Shown: one piece after another, positions 42,130 to 51,419 of the stretch | Position numbering within the stretch: position 1 is the first letter of the stretch | Layout: the number at the start of each line of letters is the position of its first letter | Assembly: GCF_002407065.1 (NCBI RefSeq) | Contig: NZ_CP023564.1 | Coordinates: 2,790,001 to 2,854,000 of the forward strand | Source of the DNA: Brachybacterium ginsengisoli | Lineage (GTDB): Bacteria; Actinomycetota; Actinomycetes; Actinomycetales; Dermabacteraceae | Length of the DNA stretch: 64,000 nt | Direction: 5' to 3' | Translations under genes and position numbers: made by a program | Notes under the pieces: generated by a model | Told to the model about the DNA's origin: nothing | Database searches by the model: none | The model's input: the letters and a program-made list of their open reading frames with translations, nothing else

Positions 42130-43113
42130 ATGACCATGCAGCCAGCGGACACCGCCGAGGACCTCCCCCAGGACCTCGAGCCCACCCAGGCCATCGCCGC
42201 GGAGAAGCCCCACAAGGCCATCTCCCGCAACCGCCTCGTCTGGAAGCGTCTGAAGAGCAAGCCGAACTTCTGGATCGGCGCGACGATCATCGCGCTCATC
42301 GTCCTGTTCGCCCTCCTCGGCAACCTCCCGAACATCTACCAGTACACCGACACCGATTCGTTCAGCCAGAACTCGCCGCCCTCGGCGCAGCATTGGTTCG
42401 GCACCGACTCGGTGGGCCGCGACCTCTACGCGGGCATCACCAGCGGCCTGAAGATGTCGCTCGTGATCGGCTTCGTCGCCGCTCCGCTCGCCACCCTGCT
42501 CGCGGCCTTCCTGGGCTCGCTGGCCGGATACCTGGGCGGCTGGGTCGAGACCATCATCAGCTGGTTCATCAACCTGTTCCTGGTGCTCCCGGTCTTCTAC
42601 ATCCTGCTGATCCTGTCGCCCGCCATCCAGGCTCCCGAGTCCCTCCCCGGCGGCCTCAAGCAGCTCGCGCTGATGCCCAGCTGGCTGCTGATCGTGCTGG
42701 CGATCGCCTGCTTCGGCTGGATGATCATGGCTCAGATCGTGAAGAACCAGACCAAGTCCCTCAAGGAACGGGAGTTCGTCAAGGCCGCCCGCTACATGGG
42801 GGTCGGCACCTTCACGATCCTGCGGCGCCACATCATCCCCAACGTCGCCTCCCTGCTGATCATCGACGCGACCCTCGGCGTCTCCGGCGCGATCATCGCC
42901 GAGACCTCGCTGTCCTTCTTCGGTCTCGGCATCCAGTACCCGCAGGTCTCCCTCGGATCCCTGCTCCAGAACGGACAGTCCGGCATCATCGCGCGCCCCT
43001 GGTCCTTCTACATCCCGTCCTTCTTCCTGGTGGCGCTGCTGACCGCCGTCGCCCTCCTCGGCGACGCGCTGCGCGACGCCATCGACCCCACGAGCGAGGT
43101 GAACCGTGGCTGA
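42130..43113 (+). CDS. ABC transporter permease, DppC/OppC type
   Basis: A 327-residue second permease of the peptide-type importer. A polar N-terminus is followed by FWIGATIIALIVLFALLG, then HWFGTDSVGRDLYAGITSGLKMSL, the DppC signature (GTDxxGRD). EFVKAARYMGVGTFTILRRHIIPN is the EAA loop. It starts four bases after the previous stop and overlaps the ATPase gene by eight bases. Confidence 0.94.
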   Translation: MTMQPADTAEDLPQDLEPTQAIAAEKPHKAISRNRLVWKRLKSKPNFWIGATIIALIVLFALLGNLPNIYQYTDTDSFSQNSPPSAQHWFGTDSVGRDLYAGITSGLKMSLVIGFVAAPLATLLAAFLGSLAGYLGGWVETIISWFINLFLVLPVFYILLILSPAIQAPESLPGGLKQLALMPSWLLIVLAIACFGWMIMAQIVKNQTKSLKEREFVKAARYMGVGTFTILRRHIIPNVASLLIIDATLGVSGAIIAETSLSFFGLGIQYPQVSLGSLLQNGQSGIIARPWSFYIPSFFLVALLTAVALLGDALRDAIDPTSEVNRG

Positions 43114-45205
43114 GCCGATCCTGCAGGTCAAGGATCTGACCGTGACCTTCCCCAATGCCACCGGCGGGGTCCGCGCCGTGCGCGGGGTGAACTACGAGGT
43201 CAACGAGGGCGAGTTCCTCGGCATCGTGGGCGAGTCCGGGTCCGGCAAGTCCGTCTCCTCCCTCGCCGTGATGGGGCTGCTGCCCTCCTCGGCGCAGATC
43301 GATGGCGAGATCCTCTATCGGGGCGAGCCGCTCCTGGGTCGCAGCGACAAGCATCTCTCGCGACTGCGGGGCAAGGACATCGCGATGATCTTCCAGGATC
43401 CGCTGTCCGCGCTGACCCCGGTGTACACCATCGGCAAGCAGATCGAGGAGGCGCTGACCCTCCATAACCGCGGGATCAGCCAGCAGGCCGCCGAGAAGCG
43501 TGCGATCGAGCTGCTGAAGATCGTGGGCATCCCCGGCGCGGAGCGTCGTGTCAAGGCGTTCCCCCACGAGTTCTCCGGCGGCATGCGCCAGCGCGCCATG
43601 ATCGCGATCGCGATCGCGAACGACCCCACCCTCATCATCGCGGACGAGCCGACCACTGCCCTGGACGTCACCATCCAGGCGCAGATCCTCGAGGTCCTCC
43701 AGAAGGCCAAGGAGGTCACCGGCGCCGCCGTCGTGCTCATCACGCACGACCTCGGCGTGGTGGCCGGCAACGTGGACCGCGTGGCCGTCATGTACGCGGG
43801 CAAGCTCGTGGAGACCGGCCCGGTCGACGAGCTCTTCGAGACCCCGCGCATGCCCTACACGATGGGCCTGCTGCGCTCGGTGCCGAACATGCTGCGCGCC
43901 GGGAAGGACCGCCTCGTCCCGCTCGAGGGCCGCCCGCCGGTGCTCTCGGAGCTGCCCCAGGGCTGCCCTTTCGCTCCCCGCTGCCCCGCGGCACAGGACA
44001 TCTGCCGGGAGCAGGAGCCGACGCTCGAGGTCGTGGTGGACACCGACCGCCACGTGGCCTGCCACCGTGCGGACGAGATCGCCGCCGGCACGCTGAAGTC
44101 GGCGGACATCTTCCCGAGGCCCCCGCACCAGCCGCGCGCGGTCACGGACCGCACCGGCCAGGAGCCCGTCGTCTCCGCGCAGGGCCTCGTGCGGCACTTC
44201 CCGCTCACCAAGGGCTCGGTGTTCCGTCGTCAGGTCGGCACGGTGCGGGCCGTCGACGGCGTCGACTTCGAGATCCGTCCCGGCGAGACCCTCGGCCTGG
44301 TGGGCGAGTCCGGCTCGGGCAAGTCCACCACCGCGCTCGAGATCATGGAGCTCATCAAGCCCCAGGCAGGGTCCCTCACCGTCACCGGGAAGGACGTCGG
44401 CTCGCTGTCGAAGAAGCAGCGGCTGGCGCTGCGCGAGGACGTACAGATCGTGTTCCAGGACCCGATGGCGGCGGTCGACCCGCGCCTGCCCGTCGGCGAC
44501 ATCATCGGCGAGCCCCTCACCCTCAAGCGGGTGCCGAAGGCGGAGCGTGACCGTCGGGTCGCGGAGAAGCTCGAGCTGGTGGGTCTGGACCCGCGGATGA
44601 CCGACCGCTATCCGCACGAGTTCTCCGGCGGTCAGCGCCAGCGCATCGGCGTGGCCCGTGCGCTGATGACCGACCCGAAGCTGCTCGTGCTCGACGAGCC
44701 CGTCTCCGCGCTGGACGTCTCGGTGCAGGCCGGTGTCATCAACCTGCTCGAGGACCTCCGTGACCAGCTGGGGCTGTCCTATCTGTTCGTCGCCCATGAC
44801 CTCGCCATCGTCCGGGAGATCTCGGATCTGATCGCGGTCATGTACCTCGGCCGCATCGTGGAGTACGGGCCGGTGGACGAGGTCTTCACCTCGCCGCGCC
44901 ACCCGTACACCCGGGCGCTGATGTCCGCCGTGCCGGTCCCCGACCCGAAGGTCGAGCGCGAACGGAACCAGATCATCCTCAAGGGGGACCTCCCGAGCCC
45001 CACCGAGGACATCCAGGGATGCTCCTTCGCCTCCCGCTGCCCCCTGCTCCCGCTTCTCGACGAGGACAGGCAGTCCCGCTGCCGCGCCGAGGACCCGACC
45101 CCCGGTGCCCATGGCGCCTCCCGCGTGGCCTGCCACCACGTCGACCAGATCGCTCGGCTCGACACCGTCGACGCCTCCTCCACCTCGTCCGTCACCCGTG
45201 CGTGA
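43106..45205 (+). CDS. Fused double ATP-binding subunit of peptide ABC importer (DppD-DppF type)
   Basis: A 699-residue protein with two complete ABC ATPase modules. The first has Walker A GESGSGKS at 42-49, signature FSGGMRQRAM near 157 and Walker B LIIADEPTTALD near 175. The second has GESGSGKST near 400, FSGGQRQRIGVARALM near 505 and LLVLDEPVSALD near 528. Each is followed by an oligopeptide-type C-terminal Cys region (GCPFAPRCP and GCSFASRCP). The one chain does the work of DppD plus DppF. The GTG start overlaps the previous gene by eight bases. Confidence 0.95.
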   Translation: MAEPILQVKDLTVTFPNATGGVRAVRGVNYEVNEGEFLGIVGESGSGKSVSSLAVMGLLPSSAQIDGEILYRGEPLLGRSDKHLSRLRGKDIAMIFQDPLSALTPVYTIGKQIEEALTLHNRGISQQAAEKRAIELLKIVGIPGAERRVKAFPHEFSGGMRQRAMIAIAIANDPTLIIADEPTTALDVTIQAQILEVLQKAKEVTGAAVVLITHDLGVVAGNVDRVAVMYAGKLVETGPVDELFETPRMPYTMGLLRSVPNMLRAGKDRLVPLEGRPPVLSELPQGCPFAPRCPAAQDICREQEPTLEVVVDTDRHVACHRADEIAAGTLKSADIFPRPPHQPRAVTDRTGQEPVVSAQGLVRHFPLTKGSVFRRQVGTVRAVDGVDFEIRPGETLGLVGESGSGKSTTALEIMELIKPQAGSLTVTGKDVGSLSKKQRLALREDVQIVFQDPMAAVDPRLPVGDIIGEPLTLKRVPKAERDRRVAEKLELVGLDPRMTDRYPHEFSGGQRQRIGVARALMTDPKLLVLDEPVSALDVSVQAGVINLLEDLRDQLGLSYLFVAHDLAIVREISDLIAVMYLGRIVEYGPVDEVFTSPRHPYTRALMSAVPVPDPKVERERNQIILKGDLPSPTEDIQGCSFASRCPLLPLLDEDRQSRCRAEDPTPGAHGASRVACHHVDQIARLDTVDASSTSSVTRA

Positions 45206-45235
45206 CGGCGCCCCATGAAGAAGAGGGAATACCCC

Positions 45236-46960
45236 ATGAAGATCACCAGCACCCGTCGTCTCTTCCTCGGCGGCACCGCCGTCATCGGCTCGGCCGCCGC
45301 GCTCGCCGCCTGCGGCGGTCAGCAGTCCGCCGACGAGCAGAAGAAGCAGGCCGAGGAGGACAACGCCAAGAAGGCCGAGGAGCAGTCCGAGCTGCCCAGC
45401 ACCGCCTGGGAGCGCGCCGAGTACGACGACGTCCCCGAGGGCGGCTCCCTCACCCTCTCCGTGTCCCAGCTGCCCAACAACTGGAACTCGAACCAGACCG
45501 ACGGCAACCTCGCCGACCTCACGAAGATCCGTGGCTCGATGGGCGCCGGCGCCGAGATCACCTACTCGGAGACCGGTGAGAAGGCTTTCAACCCGGACTA
45601 CGTCGAGAGCGCGGAGCTCAGCAGCGAGGACCCGCAGATCGTCACCTTCAAGTACAACAAGAAGGCCGTCTGGGAGACCGGCGACCCGATCGTGGTCGAG
45701 GATCTCATCGCGCAGTGGAAGGCCGTCAGCGGCAAGGACGAGAAGTTCCTCATCGTCACGTCGGTGGGCTGGGACCAGATCAAGGAGATCCGCCAGACGG
45801 ACGACGAGTTCTCCGGAGAGATCGAGTTCTCCGAGCCCTTCGCCGACTGGATCACCCTCGTCCACCCCGACATCCCCGCCTCCGTCTCCAAGGACCCGAA
45901 GGAGTTCAACGAGGGCTACACCTCCGAGCCCACTCCCTCCAAGGGCCCGTTCAAGGTCGACAGCATCGACGGCAGCGGCGGCGTGGTCACCCTGAAGCCG
46001 AACGACAAGTGGTGGGGCCGGGCTCCCAAGCTCGAGACCATCGTCTTCAAGGTCACCGACCAGTCCCAGGCCCCCGCAGCCTTCGCCAACGGTGAGCTCG
46101 ATGTCTATGAGATCGCCAACGGTGATGAGCTCGCCCAGGCGAAGGGCCGTTCGGACGCCACCATCCAGGTCACCAACGGCCTGACCTGGACCCACCTCAC
46201 CCTGAACACCGAGGGTGCCGACGGAGTGCTCAAGGACGTCAAGGTGCGCGAGGCCATCGCCCGCGGGATCGACCGCGACGCGATCGGCAACGCGGTCGTG
46301 GGCCCGCTGGAGGCACCGATCGTCCTGGTCGACAACTTCGTGTACATGCCCGGTCAGGAAGGCTACGAGGACTCCTTCGGGGGCCTGGAGTTCGACGGCG
46401 AGGCGGCGAAGAAGCTGCTCGACGAGGCCGGCTGGACCGCCGAGGCAGAGGGCGACGTGCGCACGAAGGACGGCAAGGAGCTCGCCTTCGAGATCATCGT
46501 CCCGGCGGACACCAAGTCCAACGAGGACCGTGCGGCGCAGGTGCTCACCAACCTCAATGCCATCGGCTTCAAGGTGGCCGTGAAGACCGTCCCCTCGGAC
46601 GCGTACTTCGACGAGTACGTGACCCCGAAGAACTTCGGTGCCGTGACCTTCTCGTGGGTGGGCAGCCAGTACCCGGAGTCCAGCTCCGTGAACCTGGTCT
46701 ACCCCAAGGACTCGCCGCAGAACTTCACCAACTTCGAGGACGAGCGTCTCGGTGACCTCAACAATCAGCTCAAGGCCGCGTTCGACGACGCGGAGAAGAA
46801 GAAGCTGGCCAATGAGGTCTCGAAGGTCATCGCCGAGTCCTTCGCAGTCATCCCGTTCTACGCGACCCCGGAGATCTGGGGCGTCAAGAACGGCGTCGTG
46901 AACTACGGCGCCTCGCAGTTCGAGGTCTCCGACTGGACCCAGGTCGGCATCAAGGCCTGA
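45236..46960 (+). CDS. ABC transporter substrate-binding lipoprotein, SBP family 5
   Basis: A 574-residue extracytoplasmic binding protein for the importer encoded just upstream. The N-terminus MKITSTRRLFLGG carries a twin-arginine-like pair, and the lipobox LAAC places the lipid-attachment Cys at 26. A Gln/Glu/Lys-rich spacer follows. Family-5 features include DPQIVTFKYNKKAVWETGDPIVVEDLI and VREAIARGIDRDAIGN. The ligand is probably a peptide or similar solute, not determinable here. The ATG at 45236 has AGAGGGA upstream; another ATG seven codons earlier is less likely. Last gene of the operon. Confidence 0.92.
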   Translation: MKITSTRRLFLGGTAVIGSAAALAACGGQQSADEQKKQAEEDNAKKAEEQSELPSTAWERAEYDDVPEGGSLTLSVSQLPNNWNSNQTDGNLADLTKIRGSMGAGAEITYSETGEKAFNPDYVESAELSSEDPQIVTFKYNKKAVWETGDPIVVEDLIAQWKAVSGKDEKFLIVTSVGWDQIKEIRQTDDEFSGEIEFSEPFADWITLVHPDIPASVSKDPKEFNEGYTSEPTPSKGPFKVDSIDGSGGVVTLKPNDKWWGRAPKLETIVFKVTDQSQAPAAFANGELDVYEIANGDELAQAKGRSDATIQVTNGLTWTHLTLNTEGADGVLKDVKVREAIARGIDRDAIGNAVVGPLEAPIVLVDNFVYMPGQEGYEDSFGGLEFDGEAAKKLLDEAGWTAEAEGDVRTKDGKELAFEIIVPADTKSNEDRAAQVLTNLNAIGFKVAVKTVPSDAYFDEYVTPKNFGAVTFSWVGSQYPESSSVNLVYPKDSPQNFTNFEDERLGDLNNQLKAAFDDAEKKKLANEVSKVIAESFAVIPFYATPEIWGVKNGVVNYGASQFEVSDWTQVGIKA

Positions 46961-46980
46961 TCTCCAGCACCACGACCTGA

Positions 46981-47012
46981 AGGGCCCGATCACCGCGAGG
47001 TGGTCGGGCCCT
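46981..47012 (+). terminator. Terminator of the peptide ABC operon
   Basis: A 14-bp stem with one G-T pair (46981-46994 with 46999-47012, arm AGGGCCCGATCACC), a GCGA loop and CTGTC after it, 20 bases past the stop. Confidence 0.85.
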
Positions 47013-47051
47013 CTGTCGTCCGCAGGAGCGGCGCTGTGCTCGTCGACGCCC

Positions 47052-47687
47052 TCAGAACGCGAGCATCAGCGCGTTGAGCGCCACCACCACCGCCAGCACG
47101 GACAGGACCACGACGTTCAGGGACCGACGGGCCGGTGCAGGGTCCGCGGCGGGGTGCTTCCCCTGCCACTCCTCCCAGCGCTCGCGCACGATCGCCGAGC
47201 GGCTCGAGTCCTGGTCGTTCCGCAACCGCTCGGCGCGCGAGAGCCGGCGCCGGGCCTGCGTGCCCGCACCGGGTCCACCGGAGCGCGCACCGGTCTCGGG
47301 CCTCCCCACCCGCGCGAGGGGGTTGTCCCGGCCCACCCCGGGTGCGTTCCATGCCGTGACACGGCGTGACCGCCCCTGCAGCTCATCGACCTCGAAGTGC
47401 ACCATCGCCCCGAGCCGCACGTCCTGGATCCGCGCGAAGGGCAGGTCGTAGGTGTGCAGCAGGTTGCGCACCTCCACCCCGGCGGGTCGGAGCACCAGCC
47501 GAGGCGCCCAGAGCAGGGCCCAGACCAGGGCGGCGATCAGGGCGAGCCCGGGGTAGACCAGGAGCCCGCCGACGCCCGCGGAGAACAGTGCCTCGAGCGC
47601 CATCGCCACCGCCACGGCCCACACCACGATACTCAGGACGGTCGCTCCGTGAGGGCGCAGGACGTGCTCGGTGTCGGTGCTGCTCAT
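47052..47687 (-). CDS. PH-domain membrane protein
   Basis: A 211-residue protein with two N-terminal helices (VLSIVVWAVAVAMALEALFSAG; LVYPGLALIAALVWALLW). A bacterial PH-type section follows (PRLVLRPAGVEVRNLLHTYDLPFARIQDVRLG), in which the hydrophobic strand pattern and RNLLHTYDLPF are typical of actinobacterial PH-domain proteins near transport or cell-envelope genes. A long charged linker and a C-terminal helix (VVVLSVLAVVVALNALML) end it. Function unknown. TATCGT lies six bases before the ATG. Confidence 0.78.
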   Translation of the reverse strand: MSSTDTEHVLRPHGATVLSIVVWAVAVAMALEALFSAGVGGLLVYPGLALIAALVWALLWAPRLVLRPAGVEVRNLLHTYDLPFARIQDVRLGAMVHFEVDELQGRSRRVTAWNAPGVGRDNPLARVGRPETGARSGGPGAGTQARRRLSRAERLRNDQDSSRSAIVRERWEEWQGKHPAADPAPARRSLNVVVLSVLAVVVALNALMLAF

Positions 47688-47693
47688 GGGTCC

Positions 47694-47699
47694 ACGATA
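47694..47699 (-). promoter_or_regulatory. Putative -10 box, leaderless PH-domain gene
   Basis: Minus-strand TATCGT, six bases (GGACCC), then the ATG at 47687. Confidence 0.5.
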
Positions 47700-47714
47700 T
47701 CGGCGGTGACGACC

Positions 47715-48971
47715 TCAGAGCGCGATGACGAGCACCGTCGGCTCCGGGCCGTCGGCAGCATCTCCCACGGGGAGCGACCCGGCGCCCAGCAGGGCGATCG
47801 CCTCGGCCCGCCCGTACGGAGCCAGGCGACGGCCGGGAACCGGCTCGGCGATCTCACGGCCGTCCGGTGCGAGGCGGATCCGGGCGGCGAGCGCATGCGC
47901 GGTCCCCGGGGCGGCGCTCCGGCCATGCCGTGCTCCGGCGGCCTCGGCCGGCTCGCGCCACAGCACCCGGCGGAGCCCCTCCCCTGCTCCGGGGATCAGC
48001 GGGCGCACGAAGAGGTGATAGCCCACCAGGGCCCCGGCCGGAGTGCCGGGGAGATGGATCACCGGCGTCCCGTCCGCCAGTGCTCCTGCACCCTGCGGCC
48101 CTCCGGGTCGCAGCGCGAGGTGCACGAACTCCGAGGTGCGCGCCCCGCGCTCCCCGAGCAGGAGCTTGACCACGTCGTACGCGCCGTGGCCGATGCCGCC
48201 CGTGGTGATCACCAGGTCAGCCCCGGCCGAGGCGTCCTCGAGCACCGCTCGCAGCTCAGCGGGATCGTCGCCGGAGCGGAGCACGCGGGCCTGGGCACCG
48301 TCCGCCCGCAGCGCGGCGGCCAGCATGGTCCCGTTCGACTCCCGCACCACACCGGCGCTCGGATCTGCGCCGGGGAGCGCCTCCTCCAGCTCGTCCCCGG
48401 TCACCACCACGGAGACCTGCAGGGCGCGGTGGACGGGCAGGGTGCTCAGGCCGAGGGCGGAGGCCAGGCCGATCAGCCCCGCTCCGACCCGATCTCCCGC
48501 CTCGGCGAGCAGCGCGCCGCGCGCGACCTCCTCCCCCGCAGCGCGGACGTGACGTCCCGCGGCTGGGGGGTGCGACAGTCGCAGGGTCACCTCGTCGGGC
48601 GCCTCGCCGAAGGGGTCGGCGTCCGTGGATTCGACCTCCACGACGACGTCGGCGCCGTCCGGCATCGGGGCACCGGTCATGATGCGGGCCGCAGTGCCGG
48701 GGCGAAGAGCGGCCACCTCGCCCGGCCGGGCGGGGAGATCGGCCGCGACCGGCAGGACGGTGGTCCCCTCGGCGAGGTCGGCGCGGCGCACCGCGAAGCC
48801 GTCCATCGCCGCGACCGGCTGGGCCGGGACGTCCTCGGGGCTGTGCACGGAGTCCGCGAGGAGCCCGTCGCGGGCCTCGGCGAGCGGAGCCGTCCGGACC
48901 TCGGGCCGCAGCACGATCTCGCGCCGCAGCCGCGCGCGCCAGAGCAGCGGGTCCAGGGGTGGGACGGTCAT
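47715..48971 (-). CDS. Second MoeA-like protein, diverged active site
   Basis: A 418-residue homologue of MoeA with the same domain order: AAMDGFAV, RIMTGAPMPDGADVVVEVE, a MoCF region and a C-terminal domain. Compared with the MoeA at 36653-37906, two active-site loops differ: TSGGVSMG is TTGGIGHGAYD, and PGNPVSA is PGTPAGA. It may be specialised for another metal or cofactor, a regulator, or a non-catalytic copy; this is not decidable here. AGGAGGAG lies just before the ATG at 48971. It lies alone between the PH-domain gene and the oxidoreductase. Confidence 0.8.
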   Translation of the reverse strand: MTVPPLDPLLWRARLRREIVLRPEVRTAPLAEARDGLLADSVHSPEDVPAQPVAAMDGFAVRRADLAEGTTVLPVAADLPARPGEVAALRPGTAARIMTGAPMPDGADVVVEVESTDADPFGEAPDEVTLRLSHPPAAGRHVRAAGEEVARGALLAEAGDRVGAGLIGLASALGLSTLPVHRALQVSVVVTGDELEEALPGADPSAGVVRESNGTMLAAALRADGAQARVLRSGDDPAELRAVLEDASAGADLVITTGGIGHGAYDVVKLLLGERGARTSEFVHLALRPGGPQGAGALADGTPVIHLPGTPAGALVGYHLFVRPLIPGAGEGLRRVLWREPAEAAGARHGRSAAPGTAHALAARIRLAPDGREIAEPVPGRRLAPYGRAEAIALLGAGSLPVGDAADGPEPTVLVIAL

Positions 48972-49078
48972 GCTCCTCCTCGGGGCGGCGGCGGGCGTCC
49001 CCCATGGTCCCACCCCGACTCGATGTCCGTGCATGACGACGCAGATCGCGCCCCTGGCCACGCCCTCGCCGCACGGTG

Positions 49079-49084
49079 CATCAT
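49079..49084 (+). promoter_or_regulatory. Possible -10 box or ribosome-binding context of the oxidoreductase
   Basis: CATCAT then GGAGGA then the ATG at 49091. The six bases are themselves a good Shine-Dalgarno, so either a leaderless or a led transcript is possible. Confidence 0.3.
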
Positions 49085-49090
49085 GGAGGA

Positions 49091-50077
49091 ATGCGCGAGA
49101 TCCGATACGACCGCTTCGGCGGCCCCGAGGTCCTGACCCTGCACACCGACGCCCCGACCCCCGACCCCGAGGCCGAGGAGGTCCTCGTGGAGGTCTCCTT
49201 CGTGGGCCTGAATCCGCTGGACTACAAGATCCGCGACGGCTCCTCCGGGCGGTCGAAGGGTCTCGAGCTGCCGGCCGGCACGGGCCGGGAGATGGCAGGC
49301 GTGGTGATCGGTGCGGGCTCCGGCCTCGATGCGGCCGAGCTCGGCTCCCGCGGTCTCACCCCCGGCACCCGCGTGTTCGGGATGCGCGGCCCGGAGGATG
49401 CTCGCGGAGTGGCCGCCGAGGTCATCGCGATCTCCGCGGACGATCTCGCGCCGATCCCCGGGGAGATCCCCGACGAGGACCTCGCCCGCTGGGCCGGCCT
49501 CTCCCTCGTGGGACTCACCGCGATCGCCACCGTGCAGGACACCGCCCGGATCTCCGAGGGCGAGAGCGTGCTGGTCCACGGCGGCACCGGCGGGGTGGGC
49601 CAGCTGCTGATCCCGATGGCCCTGGAGGACGGGGCCTCGAGCGTCCTGGCCACCGGGCGGGCGGCGAACGCCGAGCGGATCCGAGAGCTGGGCGCCACCC
49701 CCATCGCCTACGACACCACCGATTGGGCCGAGGAGGTCCAGCGCCTCACGGACGGCCACGGAGTCGACGTCGTGCTGGACACCCACTACCACTCGACCTT
49801 CCTGCCCAGCCTCGACCAGCTCGCCCCGGGCGGGCGGATCGTCGCCCTCCCCTCCCTCGCCGACCTCTCCCCCGCCCTCGAGCGCGGCGTCGAGGCGCGG
49901 ATCCCGGCGATCGTCCCGGGGCGCGACCGACTGGACCAGCTCGCCCAGGGCATCCGGGCGGGCCGGTACCCGCTGGAGGTCTCCGAGGTGCTGCCGCTGG
50001 CCGAGATCGCCCAGGCGCACCGACGCCTCGAGGAGGGCCACACGCGCGGCAAGCTCGTGCTGGACGTGCGGGGCTGA
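49091..50077 (+). CDS. NADPH:quinone oxidoreductase-like zinc-independent alcohol dehydrogenase family protein
   Basis: A 328-residue MDR-family oxidoreductase. The N-terminal GroES-like domain has VEVSFVGLNPLDYKIRDG, the typical quinone-reductase segment. The Rossmann domain has VHGGTGGVGQLL near 160-170. Zinc ligands of true alcohol dehydrogenases are absent, as in the QOR class. It would reduce quinones or enones with NADPH. Start chosen at 49091 because of GGAGGA; an ATG five codons upstream is possible. Confidence 0.85.
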   Translation: MREIRYDRFGGPEVLTLHTDAPTPDPEAEEVLVEVSFVGLNPLDYKIRDGSSGRSKGLELPAGTGREMAGVVIGAGSGLDAAELGSRGLTPGTRVFGMRGPEDARGVAAEVIAISADDLAPIPGEIPDEDLARWAGLSLVGLTAIATVQDTARISEGESVLVHGGTGGVGQLLIPMALEDGASSVLATGRAANAERIRELGATPIAYDTTDWAEEVQRLTDGHGVDVVLDTHYHSTFLPSLDQLAPGGRIVALPSLADLSPALERGVEARIPAIVPGRDRLDQLAQGIRAGRYPLEVSEVLPLAEIAQAHRRLEEGHTRGKLVLDVRG

Positions 50078-50123
50078 CCGGGACCGGATCGCACTCCGGC
50101 CTCCGGGCCGGGCCCCGGGCCGA

Positions 50124-50129
50124 TAGGCT
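50124..50129 (+). promoter_or_regulatory. Putative -10 box, leaderless methyltransferase gene
   Basis: TAGGCT, six bases (CCCCTC), then the ATG at 50136. Confidence 0.5.
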
Positions 50130-50135
50130 CCCCTC

Positions 50136-51419
50136 ATGCCCTCCCCCTCCGTCGACGACGCCGAGACGGCGCTGCGCGCCCTCGAGCCGGTGCTGCAGCC
50201 CGACGGCTGGGCGCTGCTGAACTCCCTGCCCCCGTACCGCGAGCAGGACGCCCTGCGCCAGGCCGCGCATCTGCGGGAGGCGGGGCACGCGCCGGAGCTG
50301 GTCTCCGCGGTGCTCACCCAGTCCCGGCTGCGCACGCGGGGCGAGGAGAAGTTCGGCGAGTTCGCGCAGTCGATGCTGTTCACCCCGCACGGGCTCGAGC
50401 AGGCCACCCGCCTCCCCGTCGCGGCGATGCACGCCGAGCGCTTCCAGCGCGCCCGGGTGGCCAGCGTCGCGGACCTCGGCTGCGGCATCGGCGGGGACTC
50501 GATGGCGCTGGCCGGTCTCGGGATGGACGTGAAGGCCGTGGATCGCGATCCGGTGACCGTCGCCGTGGCCACCGTGAACCTGCGCCCGTTCCCGAACGCC
50601 CAGGCGCATCTCGGCCGGGCCGAGGGCCACGACCCCCGGGACACCGAGGGCATCTGGTTGGATCCCGCCCGCCGGGCCCCTGCCCGCGGAGGCAGCCGAC
50701 GGCTGCACGATCCCGAGGAGTACGAGCCGCCGCTGTCGACCGTCGTCGAGCTCGCCGGCCGCCTCGGCCGGAACGGCGAGCTGGGCCCGCTCGGCGCGAA
50801 GCTCGGCCCGGGCATCGCCCGCGACGCCCTGCCCGACGAGGTCGAGATGCAGTGGCTGTCCTTCCACGGCCAGGTGCTCGAGGCCACCGCCTGGTTCGGG
50901 CCCCTGGCCCGCGAGGGGGTCCTCTCCTCCGCCGTGCTCGTGGACCGCACCGGTGCGCACCGCCTGGACCGCCGGGCGGATGCCGAGGCGGATCCGGAGC
51001 CCGGCCCGCTCGGCGACCACCTGTATGAGCCCGACGGCGCCGTGATCCGGGCCGGGCTGATCGGCGACCTCGCCGCCCGGCTCGAGGCCCGCACCCTGGA
51101 CCCCACCATCGCCTACCTCAGCGGCGACCGACGCGCGAGCACCCCTTTCGCCAAGGGCTACGCGGTGCGGGACGTCATGCCGTTCGGCCTCAAGCGCCTC
51201 ACCGCCTACCTGCGCGAGCACCGCCTGGGCGTGCTCGAGATCAAGAAGCGCGGCACCGCGGTGGAGCCCGACGAGCTGCGGCGCAAGCTGCGGCCGCGCC
51301 GCTTCGGCGACGAGTCCGCGACGCTGATCCTCACCCGTCTGGACGGCGAGCAGGTCGTCATCGTCGCCTCCCCGCACGCCGGGCCCGACCCGCAGGGATC
51401 GGGGACGTCCGCCGCATGA
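50136..51419 (+). CDS. Class I SAM-dependent methyltransferase with THUMP-like C-terminus
   Basis: A 427-residue protein. A helical N-terminal 100 residues lead into the SAM motif VADLGCGIGGDSMALAGLG near 110-128, then WLDPARRAPARGG at the substrate site. The C-terminal part, from about 330 on (FGLKRLTAYLREHRLGVLEIKKRG), matches the THUMP-like domain family of actinobacteria. The target is probably RNA, but unproven. Its stop overlaps the next gene by four bases (ATGA), so it may head the following operon. Confidence 0.85.
   Translation: MPSPSVDDAETALRALEPVLQPDGWALLNSLPPYREQDALRQAAHLREAGHAPELVSAVLTQSRLRTRGEEKFGEFAQSMLFTPHGLEQATRLPVAAMHAERFQRARVASVADLGCGIGGDSMALAGLGMDVKAVDRDPVTVAVATVNLRPFPNAQAHLGRAEGHDPRDTEGIWLDPARRAPARGGSRRLHDPEEYEPPLSTVVELAGRLGRNGELGPLGAKLGPGIARDALPDEVEMQWLSFHGQVLEATAWFGPLAREGVLSSAVLVDRTGAHRLDRRADAEADPEPGPLGDHLYEPDGAVIRAGLIGDLAARLEARTLDPTIAYLSGDRRASTPFAKGYAVRDVMPFGLKRLTAYLREHRLGVLEIKKRGTAVEPDELRRKLRPRRFGDESATLILTRLDGEQVVIVASPHAGPDPQGSGTSAA

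Noticed and set aside
42986-46993. A 1335-residue minus-strand open frame opposite the peptide ABC operon
   Set aside because: It is antisense to the fused ATPase and binding protein, both with clear motifs; no family features in the antisense frame.
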